This document shows, piece after piece, positions 36,761-49,930 of a DNA stretch of 64,000 nt. Made by a program: the position numbers and the translations under genes. The notes below the pieces were generated by a model, which did not search any database, had not been told where the DNA came from, and saw nothing but the letters and a program-made list of their open reading frames with translations. The stretch comes from Nageia nagi (taxonomy: Eukaryota > Pinophyta). Each line of letters begins with the position of its first letter. Position 1 is the stretch's first letter. Location: positions 187,736,001 to 187,800,000 of the forward strand of contig JBITNC010000001.1 in NCBI GenBank assembly GCA_050084985.1. Reading direction: 5' to 3'.

Positions 36761-39700
36761 GTACCCTAGATCAATAAAACTAGGATTGGATAGAGGTGGT
36801 TGGTATAGTAGGGGTGTCATGAGTGCACAAGATCATTAGGGAAACATCCTACATGATAGTGCTATGGGAGTGCTTTGACACAAACTGATCCACCTTCCTT
36901 CTCCCCATAAGGGAGATGATAGTTACACTAGAGTACATGTACATGATCTTAGAGTGCTCATTGAGGGTGAGACTATCATTATGGTGACTAATAGGATATT
37001 CATTCAACCATATGATAATGAGGGATACAAGACATGGGATATATAAAATAGTGAGATCCTAATAGATCCACTTTATGAGAATGGGTGATTGGGGAGACAT
37101 GAGACCCTCATGATGTTATTAATCTTATCATTTATGCTACCAAATTCCTTGGGATCTAAGTTCAATTAGAACATATTTAAGGTAATCACATGCATGGTGC
37201 AAGAGAGGATATTCTTTCCCTAGGGGTTATCATTACTGGTGTATATGTTTAGAGAGTTGATGGTGGAAACTAAATGGATATGAGGTGTTAACACCTCATT
37301 ATTGCTCTAAGTGTGGGCCTAGGAGTGCAAATAGTCAATGAGACCAAAATCACTTCTAGAAGTGGTGCATGGCAATGAGCTTACTTCAAATATTCCTCTT
37401 TTGGCTAGATGGGAGTTTCCCTTCACACAAAGATGGGCATATGAGCTGGAGATACCTAGGAGGTAGCCCTATGAGGGTAGAATTTACTAGTATAGAGAGA
37501 TATTGGCAAGGCTATAACACCAAGATATTGTATGCTATCCCTGAATAGGTGCATTACACTAGGAGAAGGAGTAAATGAAATGTACAAAACTTTTGAGGAT
37601 GCACTACCTACATAGGATACATGCTTCGTACATGGATGTCTTCTACTTCAAGTGACTATAAAGACAGTTTGAGCTAGTGCAAGATATTTCACAATACCCT
37701 ATGGAATATAAGTTAATTGATAGGGAGGCCCCAACAAGATCAATATTGACTTATATGGAGATTGATGCAGCTCTATATTCCCTAGTGGTGCTAATTACTA
37801 TAGATAATGTAGGGAAAACACCTACATATGATGTGTGTTGCAACCCACATAGGGATAGGTTGTGAGTGTGGACCATGTCTATGAGATAGGGATCTACAAC
37901 ATCCATAGATCCATGGGCTCTATAAGTCAACCAGGTGTAGGAAGGATAAGATATTGTAGAGGGAAACAAGTATGGAGACAAGGAGGAGGAGGAGGAGGGT
38001 GATCATGATGGGAATGATAAAGGCTAAGGTGATAGATATGGGAAGGACTATGACTAGGATTGTGATTAAGGGATGAACAGTGTAGACATCTTTGAGCATC
38101 CTTAGTATGAGCATCCATAGGAGGAGCCACAATAATAATATGACTAGGGATTGACATGTAAGGATATGGAGGTAGCATTCAAGACCCCCCAATGGTATCC
38201 ATAGGAGATAATTATACCTAGGTCAATGATCTAGGTTGACTCATGGGTGGCTCAGTATCAACCTAAATGAGATGTAATTCAACAATGGCTAGACTTAGGG
38301 TACACCATGTACATGGCCCTATAAGGGTATATGAGGATATTATTGGTCATCTTTATGATAATTTTCATAAAGAGAGATGCACTTAGAGCATTTATAAAGG
38401 GTGGAATGGCTCCTAGTACAAAACCCATAGGGAAGATAGCAAGGGAGATAGTAGTAGATAGGGGTCAAAATTGACCCCATCATCACTCACAAAAGCTATT
38501 TTCCTTATAATTGACATGCATTTCATAAGTGAGTATTTCATTCACCAAAATTAAATTGATTTCACCCATCAAATGGTAAGGGGCCATTTTTTTTAGTTTT
38601 TCATTAGAAGAGCTGAATAAAAAATTACCCATTAAGATATTTTTAAATTAAATTATAATAAGTAATACAAATTTACACCTACAAATTCATTGGTACATTG
38701 GTGACTACAGGAATTCAATTCACCATCAAACTCATTTACTTTGAGTCCACAAACCTTGAGTCTCTAGTTCTACTATATAGCCTCCTTAACTCTAAGTCCC
38801 TAACTTTGAAGAATGGAGAAGATAAATATGGGTTTTTATTTTGAATGCAAACCCTTCTAGCTTCAATCCATGCTGAACTCAATCTGGAATAGAGATATCT
38901 ATCAGTGAGCATTTAAATATGATGTTCCAATAGAAAGAAAAATCTTTAATATTATGAGATATCTATTGAAAGTAACTACAATTTTGAGAAGCCTTTCCTC
39001 TATCTTGCAAGAAAGCTTTTTGGATATGTGCTTTTTGGAAGTTTGTAATAGTTTAAAGTTGATGCTAATTACAATGTGTAAACTCTATAGACAATATTTG
39101 AAGTATTGATTGTAGAAATATTTATTTTTGTTGTAGTATAAACCTGACTTGTATGTCTATTCCTAGGGATCTAACCTTCATTTTGTTGAGTTACAGGCCT
39201 TGCTCCACCTAAGATTCATATTGATATGGTCACACAGTAACAATAAGTGCTATTCTAGTTGAAGTGTTAAAATAAATTTGCCTAAATTTTTCATCCTTTT
39301 AGGTTTTTAGCATTTATTATGTTGAGTTTACCTTCAAATGTATGCAAGTAGCAAGGTCTGATACGTCCTGTTATGTTATACATAAATATAGATTTTGAAT
39401 GGATTATTGATAAAGCTCTATTTCTTTTCTATTTTAGTTTTCAAGAGCTAATACCATTTTCAGATTTCAATAATTTACTTTTTTAATTTTCAACCCTTTC
39501 TTTCAAAGTTGTTGAACACCAATGGCCAAACATACATGAGCCTACTCAAGCAAGGTAATTTTCACCAAAGTTGATCTAGATTATTTAAAAATGGAATAAC
39601 CTCATTCCTTTCTTATGCAAAATAATTCTAATCATGAGGTTTCAAATATTTTTCTCCAATTCATGGCTACACACTCTAGGTTCATCTTACTACTCAAAAT

Positions 39701-41345
39701 GCATTAACCTCATTATCATCTCCACTAATTCAAAAATTTACAAATATGTGGTTTTTATGGGATTCCAATTTTGATACTCTAGAGGCTTCAAAATCTTGAA
39801 TTTGTTTCCTCATTGAAACCATATGGGCTCTATCTTATTCCTAAATTAGGATTGATTCTTGGTTCATACAGAAAACATCTCCTAGTAACCTTACTATATT
39901 TGCTTTGTTTCAAAATTTTCAAATAAAACAAAACATAAGTAAGATGACTTAACAAATATAAGAGGTCAACGTTAAACAAAAATAAGAGATTTATCGACAT
40001 TCAATCCAAAGGAGTTCCACATAAAAAGAGGATGATAGAGCTTTTGATATAGTAGAAAAGGATAACTTTGGAACAAAATGGGAGAGCTCCATCAACAAGA
40101 AATTATTGTAGATTAGGATCATTTAACACTATTTACTTTTTTTGTTGTTGGGATTTAATTTTAGCAATTGTAATTGTTATTACTATTGTAACTCCATATA
40201 TGTTTTTAGGCCCATTATTGTTTCACATTTTCTCAAATAGCTTTATTGATCCATATATACTAACTGGTTCATTAATAATATAAATCACTAAAAAAAAAAC
40301 ATCTAAACATAATTATATCAAAGAAAATAATTTGCGAAATAGGTTAACAATTTGAAATAATCAATAGAGGATTGAGAAATCTACTAACCTAAATGGAAGT
40401 TATTAAAAGATTCCAAATAACATATTGTAAACATATAGAAGATCTAACTCTCAAACTTCATAAACAAAATTAGAAATAATTTCTAAGGTGCATCAAAAGT
40501 ATAAAATGTAGATGAGAAAAGCAATCATTAAACCATGTCAGAAGCATAGCCTTAGAAAGTGTCTGCACAAGGAAAAAAAAGACATTTTCATTTAGTTGAT
40601 CGAATATCATTATTGTATTTATGTAAATGACCTTTTAACTCTTAAATTTTGGATTAGATAGCTTTGTGATAGTTTTCATCCATATAATGACAATTAAAAA
40701 TCCCATAAAATTCATCAAGAAAATCTTAAAACAAGGTAACACGAATTTAGTTGTGGAGAGGACAAGGTGTAGAGGACATATCACACAATTTGTTGTAATT
40801 ATGATTCATTAAAATAGTTTAGTTTTATTTTATTATAATTATAATTATAATTTTGATTCATCCAAAAATAACTAATGAATATGTGAAAATTAAATTTTAT
40901 GAGAATAAAAATTTTACTATTGAAAATTAATGGGATATCATCAACAAAAATTTTCAATTGAAGTTTTAAAAAAACATTCCCCTTCAATATTGAAGGGCAT
41001 AACATTAAAATAACTCTTAAAATGAAAATTTGAACCACCCATCAATTTTGACCCCTGGTATTAGAGATACCTGCATAGGGATAAACAAAGATAGCAGTGG
41101 CAAGGATGATAGGCATGGAAGCAAGAGTAGGGTACCTAGTGCACCATCGTAGGTAGAGGAAATGGTTCTCATAAGGGAGCCCATGATCACTTAGGAAAAG
41201 CACTAATGTCTCCTATAGAGAGTGTTGGATGACATGGTTAGGGAGTTCCTCTGGGCATAGACATTTAGATACCAACTAGTAGAGGCTCAGCTAGACCCTA
41301 TAGACCCTAAGGCATTAAGAACCTATGCAATTACATGTAGCATAT
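36760..41345 (+). pseudogene. Antisense open frame in element B, plant-mobile-domain-like, split by a mariner-like element
   Basis: One plus-strand frame can be followed from about 37130 to 38460, broken almost only by TAG/TAA/TGA. Phrases are LARWEFPFTQRWAYELEIPR (37395), YEGRIY with YREILARL (37470), RQFELVQDISQYPMEYKLID (37665) and TRSILTYMEIDAAL (37740). An acidic Asp/Glu/Gly-rich tail follows (37955-38040). The same frame resumes after the inserted element (41058-41345) with KDSSGKDDRHGSKSRVPSA and FRYQLVEAQLDPIDPKALR. The YR-L plus RQFxxxQxIP pattern recalls the plant mobile (aminotransferase-like) domain, which occurs in host genes and as extra frames in plant transposons. It runs opposite to gag-pol. 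The domain call is tentative; the frame itself is clearer. The start is not determined. Confidence 0.45.
38461..41055. mobile_element. Mariner-like non-autonomous DNA element, 2.6 kb
   Basis: Terminal inverted repeats of 14 bp, GGGGTCAAAATTGA, lie at 38461-38474 and inverted at 41042-41055. The flanking dinucleotides are TA (38459-38460) and TG (41056-41057), compatible with a TA duplication with one transition. Disregarding the element and one dinucleotide keeps the antisense frame of element B open across the site, which supports a 2-bp duplication. The interior is AT-rich with no visible transposase. A short palindrome, cccttcaatattgaaggg, lies near 40980. Confidence 0.75.
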
Positions 41346-44300
41346 ATAAGATAAAAATGACATCACATATGAGTGAGGGCCACTCTATTTGATAGCCAAA
41401 TACTATGTTTGGGATAGGAGGGCCTATGAGGAGGACTATCTCATAGGTCACTTAGGTGGTCAAATGGTTATTTGGGTCTCCCCAACCAATGGGGCACACA
41501 AGGACATGATGAGTCTATTAGGGGGGTAAAAAGAGGGCCAAAGTGAGACCAATACACCTCTTAGCAAGAGATAACTATAATATGTATGAGACACTTATTT
41601 TTGGTACCATATGCTACACATGCATGATATGTATTCTTAACACCATAATTTTCATGAATGTATGTATGAGATAATTATTTTTGTATATGTAGGAATTTAT
41701 GTACCTATTTTGATAAAATTTGTATGGACATGCACCTATGGAATGTGGACTATTATTTTGTATATTTTTTATATATAATTATTTATATGTATATGCATGG
41801 ATGCGATATGATATACATTGAATGATGTACTTATGAATTTGACATGGATAAGATGCTATGATGCTTGATATATTTTCATGGATTTATGGATGAATGACTA
41901 TGGATATGTTTTATGTATGAATTACACATAATGCATGTTGCACACTCACACACATATGTATGAATTCCTTACACATGGGTAAAATGAACATTTACTTTAT
42001 AGCACTTAACTATGGTACTCACATATGCACACTCACGTGTATGGTTAATGAACAAAGAAATTAACTTAGTATGGATAAAACACACATAGAAAGGAACCTA
42101 CAATAAGCTAATGAAGGATAATTAAAACTCATAAAATGATAACAATGAATCAATGATAATGCAGAAATAACTGAGTGAGCATTAATAAAAGATAATGAAT
42201 GGACAATAACATACCAAGATAAATGATGAAAAATGATAATAAACATTATAAAAAGGATAAGAGACTAAGGGATAAATCAAAAGATAAAAGGAAAAAGCCA
42301 ATAAGACAACATAATAACTTGTAAAAGTTAAAATGAAGCCACAAATGGATAAAAAGAATGGCCATACAATAAAAAGGAACCTTAAAGATAAAAATAACAA
42401 TAATCACCATGAAAGATAAAAGGAACAAATGAATAACATAAAGATAGTAAGATAAAATTGAATATAAATGATAAAATGAATGACAATAAAGAAACCATAA
42501 TCTAGTATAAATGAAAATAAGATGATATAATAATGTACACATAAAAATGATAATGAAAGATTATCAAAATATTAAATGTTTAAGAACATTGACACCATAG
42601 CCAAAAGTATGCCAAAAGGGTGCATAAAATGAGATAGGACAAGTTCCATAGTGATGCCCTCTAATAGTTGATTTATGCCAACAAGAATGATAAATTGAAA
42701 TAAAATTGCAAACATGTTATGCAAATGCAGCTAAATTGAACTAAAATAAAACTTTCACAAAATTAACCCCTTGGAAAAAGTGAAAAATGACAAACTTTGG
42801 TTAACCACAACAGGCAACCACCATGTCGACTTGATGAGCAACCTTGATTCTTTGATAGGTAGTAATTTGGTCTAAGAGTAGGAATAAATAATTCAAAAAA
42901 TGAAGGTTGTTTTTCCTATTTTTGACACTGAAAATGAGGCTATTGAGCCTAGGGTGATAATCCTTCAGTGCTCACTAAAAGCACACCATTCCAACTAGCT
43001 CTATATTTGGCTTACAAAAATTGATGAAACAACTTGAATGGGCCATGAAACCTAACATGATAATTTAATTTAGATAAAAGACATGCAAGAAATTGAAAGA
43101 TCTAAAAATAGACACAATTTGCTATGTTTAAAATTATGAAATTGGAGACAACTCTTAAAGGTACCAAAATTCAGGACCTTTATCCCTGAAATAAAATAGA
43201 CTTGGAAATGGTCACAAAGAGACTTGAAACAATATGAAATGACATGATAGGACCTAATGAGGTTAAATATGAAAAGTTTACAATTTGGTACCATAATTTA
43301 CACAAGTCAACTTCTATTGGGTAACAATGCACATAAGTGTGGGTGACTTAGTTTGGGCATGAAACAAGTGACTGATGAGCGACATATAATGATCAAAATT
43401 AGCATACTATGATTCCCTGTATGAAGGTGAAACTAGGGAAACTAACGATTCACCAAGTCAACATGGTTACATAAGTTTTTAAAAGCAAAATGAAAAATAA
43501 TTTCAGCTAAATGACACAAGTGCAAACATGAAAAAATAATAACAAAACAATCAAGGCATAAAATAATGATCAAAGCGATCTCAAAATAACCTTGTAAAAG
43601 AAAAACAATATTCAAAGAAGCATAAAACACAAAAGCATTTGCAATTGTTGAAGAAAAATAGATGTGGTTTCTATGAATGTTCATTGATATCATAAATCAT
43701 GACAATCTTATATGGTTTTTTCCCTTAGAAACCATGATAGTCTACAATCTATGATTAATCCCAAGGGAATGATTTTAAGAAAAACAAATATATTGATTGA
43801 GACCAAAGTGGTTGTTTCATCATTGTGAATCACAAATCATGTATGGTGATAAGCTATGACATAAATGGACATGCTAAGATGTCATTGATAGGGGCTTGCA
43901 TGATTAATATGCAATGGACCCGAAACACAAAGAAAAGTGAGATGAAATGAATGCAAATGAAAATAAGTTAAACATCAAGATAAACAAAGAACTTGATCCA
44001 TATAGGTTTATTTTGAGACTAAATTCCACTCATGTTAAGGATTGTGCTTTCTTGATCATGAATGTAAAGATAATGTTCAACAATCTTGACCTATAAGAGG
44101 ACTAAGAGTGGTGATAATCAAAATGATAAATGCAATATGATGACAAGTAACGAGAAGATGCCATGATAAAAGATTGATGCATGATAATAGGGAGATGAGT
44201 TACTTATGGCCTCCATGCATCCAAAAAAGGTAGGATGAAATTAAAAGTGGAGAACCATCTAAGTATTGAATCCCAATTTCATGATTAAAAAAAAACAAAG

Positions 44301-44547
44301 TAGTGAGAAAATAAAATGGTACAAAGTATAAGCCCAAGGAAATGTCTACATGTAACCCCTTGTAAACTACCATAGAGTAGACAAGAAACAAAATCTAATT
44401 GACATACTCATGAAAACAAAATAAGGATGACAAAATGTGATGCAAGATCAAATAAAGGCAACAAACATGATAATCAAGTATGAACAAATATAAATGAACA
44501 AGGCAAAGATTAAGCATAGAATAGATAAATATGGATGATGTTGATAG
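41346..44547 (-). other. 3' non-coding region of element B, between antisense frame and integrase
   Basis: No coding sequence recognised. The plus strand is A-rich with ataaaatgataa-type runs (42060-42560), producing long but meaningless opposite-strand frames. The last ~200 bp align with bases 1-215 of element A, for example atggatgatgttgatag against atggaggatgttaatag, confirming that B continues across the hAT insertion. Confidence 0.6.
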
Positions 44548-47500
44548 CATAGAATAAAAAGATGATTTTTTGAAAATATAGCCTAGGGCCAAATACGTAA
44601 AAATGACCAATAAATGGTCAAAATACATTGAATATGATAAAAATTCGTGGCTCTAAAAATTTGTAAATACGAAAAAGAGGGGAAAATGGAAAAGAAATGG
44701 AAAATACATGACAAAAAATGGAAACTTTAGAAAATAAATAGACAAAATATGGGAAAAAATAAATAATTTGAGAAACAAATGTGATGCATTGAAAAATTAA
44801 AAAATATGCAATTTTTTTTTAACTTTTTGTATACAATATTCTTATCTAATTGCCATAAATGATTAAATCATTCACATGAACAATCAAATCATCTACCAAA
44901 ACATTCATAAATCATAACATTGATATATGAAAATAAAAGGCATCTACAAAATATCTTTCAGATCATAAGTTATAAATGTATTACTACTAGTACTATCCCA
45001 TACACTCATAATGCCACTAAGTGTCAAGAGCCAACAAAGTACAAATGATACTAAATAACTAAATACAATGTCTCATGAGTCATAACTCCATGTGTTGGCC
45101 CTAAGGACTCATCAATATTTGTGGTTTGAGGCTCTAGCCCTTTTACTAGTCAATCAGCCACCACTACTACCACATGCTCCACTAATAGGTGTAGTAGGAG
45201 ACTAAGAAGTGGTCTCATAGGGATTGGAGCACTACGAAGAGGCAATACTAAAATACTAGAATCACCACCAACACTCTTGCGAGGCTTATTCCTATGCCTC
45301 TAGTACCAAACAAGTGGATCATCATCCTCATGCTCACTCTCAATGTGTCGATAAACCTGACACTCATAAACCTAGTGAGGTCCAACACCATGATCAATCT
45401 CCATAGGAGGAAATGTATCAAAATTTTGATGCTCCTCCTCCTCCCTCTCCTCATCTACTACATGATCCTCCTCCTCTCCCTCATTTGTAAGTGCATCTAT
45501 ATCTTGCTCCATGTCATTCCATTCTTCTTGAAATACTTCATATAACTCCTCCTCTAGATCTACCATTGCATCCATTTGAGGTGCATCACTATCAAAAATA
45601 CCAAAAAAAGTCAACATTTATAATTTTATAGGACCTATCAAGAGATTTTAAAAATCACATGTAAGGGGTGCTAGGTGGGAGTAAAAATGAAGAAGATAAC
45701 CTATATAATGGATCAATGGAAATCAAGTTAATGGGCTCATCCTAATCCTTCTTTTACAATTGCCTCACATACAATCACATGTTGACATAAATGTACACAA
45801 TATCATTCAAGTGTTGTGTTGTCAACCTATTAACATAAAAAAATTATGATAATGAGAAATTGAGAATTGACAGTAAGATGTATGAAATTTTCATTGAATT
45901 TTGAAAGTTGAAAGAAATCACAACTAGAATGAATCAAAGTACTAACCTTTTGTGCTTCTTAGAGTGAATGTTTTCAAATGCACTCTAATTGCACTCACAT
46001 CCTGAAGCATTACACATTTGACTAAGGATACAAATGGAAAATCTTTGCAACTCAAGTGTTTCAGCCTCGAAATTCGCCCACCATAACTCTAAAAAATGAA
46101 GTAACAATATCAAATCAGAAAACATTAAATATTTAAAGGCCTAAATGTATAAAATTAAAAGTAATGCATGAAATTTGAATTTTTCTCATCTAGAGTGATC
46201 ATGAAACATGCCTCTCTAGTAGATTTATACCCAAAGAGGCCTCTTGAGTGCTTGTATGACTCAAGCTCCTTGAAGATTTTGGATTGAGTGGTGGGATTTA
46301 AAACCATATTGAATACACATTTTGTAAGCCCCGAGTTAGCATGAGTATAAATCTTTTATTTTGAGTTTGGTGCAAAATACAAGATAGGGTTCAAGATGAT
46401 CCCTACTATATGAATAGGGAAGTACAACATATTCAACCATCATTCATCAATGAGAACCCAAAATTCCATATGCTTGTTACCAAACTCATTATACTCATCA
46501 ATGTGGTCAATATAATAATGCATTATGGCCTCCTTGGCCCTAGCCATAACCTTATACAAATAGCTCATAGTGGGCCTATCACTATCAACCAGATGAAGGA
46601 CTTGTACAAGTGGTCTTATCATGCTACAAACATCTTTGAGCATCACCCAAAATTCATCCATGTATATCAAATAAGACATGACCATATCCTCTTGCATCAT
46701 GTTCATGGTTGTATCACTCCACTCTCTAGAAACAAACATGGAATGAAGCTCATACATGTTCCTAAATATCAACTAAAGGTTCATGAAATTGGAGGTAAAA
46801 TATGTAACTCTTGGAAGCAACAAGTCCCTATCATTGGTGTACCTCCTTATCATGCTAAGAGCAATGGTTTTATTATAAATATACCTTGTAACACAAGATA
46901 AGAAATTAAGAATCAAGATAAGTTTAGTAAGAATATAAGATAAGAAAAAAATATGATAAGATAAGTGAAGATAAAAACATGATAAGATAAAACAAGATAA
47001 GATAAATGTACCTTGTGATTTTCCTTACTTGGTCAACCACCTCTCTCACCCAAGCCATTTTTCCTATGTCCTCCATAAGAACATCAATGCAATGACAAGC
47101 ATATGGATTCCAATATAAGGAGGGATACATATTCATGAGCTTCTTACATGATGCAACATAACTAGAAGTGTTATCTATGACCACCTAAATAATGCACTCT
47201 AACCCCATTTCTTTCAAAAAATGATCCAATAAGTCACATAACAAGTTTGCATCTTTTGCCTTATTGGATACATCAACAAATTTCTTGAATATTATGCAAT
47301 ATTTGGAGTATACCAAAAACTTAATCAAGCTTCTACTCTTACTATTCAACCATCCATCAGATAATATTATGCAACCCAATAACTTCCAAGATTCTTCAAT
47401 ATCATCCATTCTAAACATAGTAAAAGAAAACTAAAATAAATTATAAAATAATTAAATTAAAAAAGTAATTAAAAAAGTGTAATACATATTGTCTATTTAA

Positions 47501-48694
47501 ATTTGATATTACTAGTTATGTACCTTTCATGAAGTTACTGCTTGAGATCCTTCATGAGAAACCCTTACATTTTTGCATGAATAGGCCCCACATACCCAAG
47601 TCTAGTGTTAGCCACTCCATCAATCGTTGGTTTCCAAAATACACTCCTAGTAATGTGGATCAAAACTCCTTCATAATAGATCAATTTTGCCAACTTCAAA
47701 TCAAATTCTTTCTTCTCCTTCTTCTTCAACATACTGATAATGGATGGTTGGGATCTAGGCGTTGTCTGAGGTTGACCCTCCAGGTCCTCCACTTACACTA
47801 GGTCTACTTGCACCTACACTTGGACTTGAAACATTTCCACTTGTAGTAGAAGAGCTCATCTCTCCTAGCTCCATTTGAAATTCTTATTTCCTCTCTTTTC
47901 TATCAATAATAGAATCCAAGACTCTAATTGCATCCAAGGCAAGATCTAGAGTTACATTTGGGAAACTCTCCACATCTCTCCTTGGTCTCTTAGAAACATG
48001 CCCTTTGAACCTTGTAATTATTTCCTAGATAGGCTTCTCACATAGATTACACTTGAAATACTGAGAACTACCTCCAACCCCCTCCAATGAAGTCACATAT
48101 TGCCCAAATCTGTCCAACTCTTTTGACATTTTGAAAAAGAAGAAGCCTCAATCCCAAATTTGGATAACCTCCTTCAACAATACTCCCCTCTAACTCCTCT
48201 CTCTTTCTCCTAGGCCTATAATGTGAAAATGAGGGGAAAAGTCTATGTCCCCCTTTATCTCTTCTTCCTAGCCACATAGTTGTCTTCCATGTGTTCATGA
48301 CATTTTTTCTATATCCACGTGTTCTACTTCTGTTCAACTACATTTTTAGGTGAAATATGCATTTTTTGGAGATAAAAATATTGAAAATAGCAGGTGTGAT
48401 GGGAGGGTTTAAGTAAAATTTTGCCCATGTCTTTTAGGCATTTTTTTCATTTAGACAACATTTTTTGGGAAAAAATGCATTTTTTCTTCATTTTAAAATT
48501 CACTTGAGATCCACATTTTTTCCATAAATTCAATATTTTTCTAGTATTTTTAGTCTTTTTTTTACTTTTAAACAATCATATTTTGGTCTTAAAAAATGCT
48601 AATTTTTCCATTTTTTGGTGGAAAATATGGAACTTTTTGAAAAACATGAAAAATGATATTTTTTTGCATTTAACTGATATTTTTTTATTCTATG
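44548..48694 (-). mobile_element. hAT transposon, complete ends, inserted in element B
   Basis: It is flanked by a perfect 8-bp duplication gttgatag (44540-44547 and 48695-48702). Terminal inverted repeats read CATAGAATAAAAA at the left (44548-44560) and inverted at the right (48682-48694), extending to 16 bp with one mismatch. An 8-bp duplication is the hAT signature. Both ends have A/T-rich subterminal blocks with repeats of the ggaaaatgg kind in inverted orientation (44650-44790 and 48440-48660). It contains one hAT transposase gene on the minus strand. Element A at about 195-215 shows the uninterrupted target. Confidence 0.93.
45170..48140 (-). pseudogene. hAT transposase with BED finger, DUF659 and hATC domains
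   Basis: From the right: QYVTSLEGVGGSSQYFKCNL with CEKP and a downstream His (BED-type zinc finger, about 47990-48110). A Ser-rich linker follows, then LIYYEGVLIHITRSVFWKP (47640-47700) and a likely intron (about 47422-47520, GTACAT...TTTAG). DUF659 comes next (SWKLLGCIILSDGW at 47350-47390, VVIDNTSSYVASCKKLMNMY at 47130-47184). The central domain has RPLVQVLHLVDSDRPTMSYL (46560-46620). The hATC dimerisation domain (FEAETLELQRFSICILSQ with NASGCECN, 45960-46085) and an acidic tail follow. A TAG at 47185-47187 replaces an expected Gln (family VVQVVTDN), and others are similar. Domain order and length are normal, so it was once a full transposase. Confidence 0.88.
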
Positions 48695-48702
48695 GTTGAT
48701 AG

Positions 48703-49930
48703 GTTCAATCTCTTACCATCCTTATAAATCTACTAAATGGTAGGCATCTATGCCAAATTTTCTCTTGATGATGTATGGCCCTAACCAATTCAGTGCAAAC
48801 TTGTCTCAAAGAGGTCTCTGAAGATGTGACTACTATTGATTCTCCTTAAGGACCAAGTCACCACTATTGAATTTTCTAGGTCTAACCTTCTTATTGTACA
48901 CTCTCTTTATCATTTCTTAATATACCTTGTGATGTTCAATAGCATTGAATCACCTCTCATCAAGAAGGGTAAGTTGATCTAATCTAGCTTGCCTAACTTC
49001 CTTATCTTGAATGATGCATTGAAGTTGTACTCACAAAGAGGGGATTTATAACTCAAGGGGCATGATTGCTTTGACATCATAGACTAATGAAAAAGTTAAG
49101 GCCCTCATAGGTGTCCTATACTAGTGTGGTAGGCCCATAAGGTATAAGGAAGATACTCGTGCCAATTTATGTGATATCATCGATCATATTTTTAAGAATA
49201 GTGACTATGGTTTTATTTGTGACCTCGTCCTACCCATTACCTTACGGATAATGTGGTGTGGAGAAGGATTACTTGATATTATATCCATTACAAAATCTCC
49301 TCACATTTTGATTCTTGAAACTGAGTCCATTATTTGATATGATCTTATAAGTAATGTCAAACCTACATATGATATGCATCTCAATAAAGTTGGTAATCTT
49401 AGGACAAGTGATGGATACAACTAGCTCAACCTTGATCCACTTGGTAAAGTATTCCATAGTGGTGATAATGAATTTATGGCCATCTAAAGAGGGTGGTGTA
49501 AAATGAACTACAAGATCAAACCCTCATAATGCAAATGGCCACATAGATTAAATAGTTTGAAGCACTTGAGATGGTAGGTATTGTATATGAGCATGTTGTT
49601 GGAATTTGACACATTTATTAACATAATTAGTACCCCATTCTCAAGATCCATTTATCAATAGTGGTTATGTTGAAGTATCCACCATAAATGGTGTCATTAC
49701 ATGTATGTATTACTATTTGTTGATAAAAAATCCCTAAGCATCATAATAGAACTCCATCATATGATCATTTGTAGATGATATCTCGTAAAATGGTATAACA
49801 AGAAGCCTTTTCCTTAAACATCTATTTTTTAGTAGAAGACATGTTGGGAGGTAATGCATTCCACTTAAGATACTTATTTAATTATTTATACCATAAATAT
49901 TGTGGGTCAACTATGATCTCATGCATTGAA
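48703..49930 (-). pseudogene. Integrase of element B (degenerate)
   Basis: Minus-strand phrases in order: QQIVIHTCNDTIYGGYFN near 49640-49700 (family HDGxCGGHFG), KIISNNGLSFKNQ near 49310-49350 (family ISDNGxxFxN), and NWHEYLPYTLWAYHTSIGH near 49110-49165. These align one for one with element A 200-1560. Many stops. The hAT element lies directly beyond its 3' end. Confidence 0.78.

Noticed and set aside
40068-40283. 71-codon frame in the mariner-like element as a transposase remnant
   Set aside because: Hydrophobic composition and none of the DDE-type motifs of mariner transposases.
42061-42542. Overlapping Phe/Leu/Tyr-rich minus-strand frames resembling membrane proteins
   Set aside because: They arise from A-rich low-complexity text of the element B 3' region. 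No start context or conserved pattern.
45294-45545. Plus-strand frame opposite the acidic tail of the hAT transposase
   Set aside because: Leu-rich shadow of Glu/Asp codons on the other strand.
46410-46901. 163-codon open frame on the plus strand
   Set aside because: It lies opposite the clearly recognisable hAT transposase (RPLVQVLHLVDSDRPTMSYL on the minus strand) and has no family resemblance.
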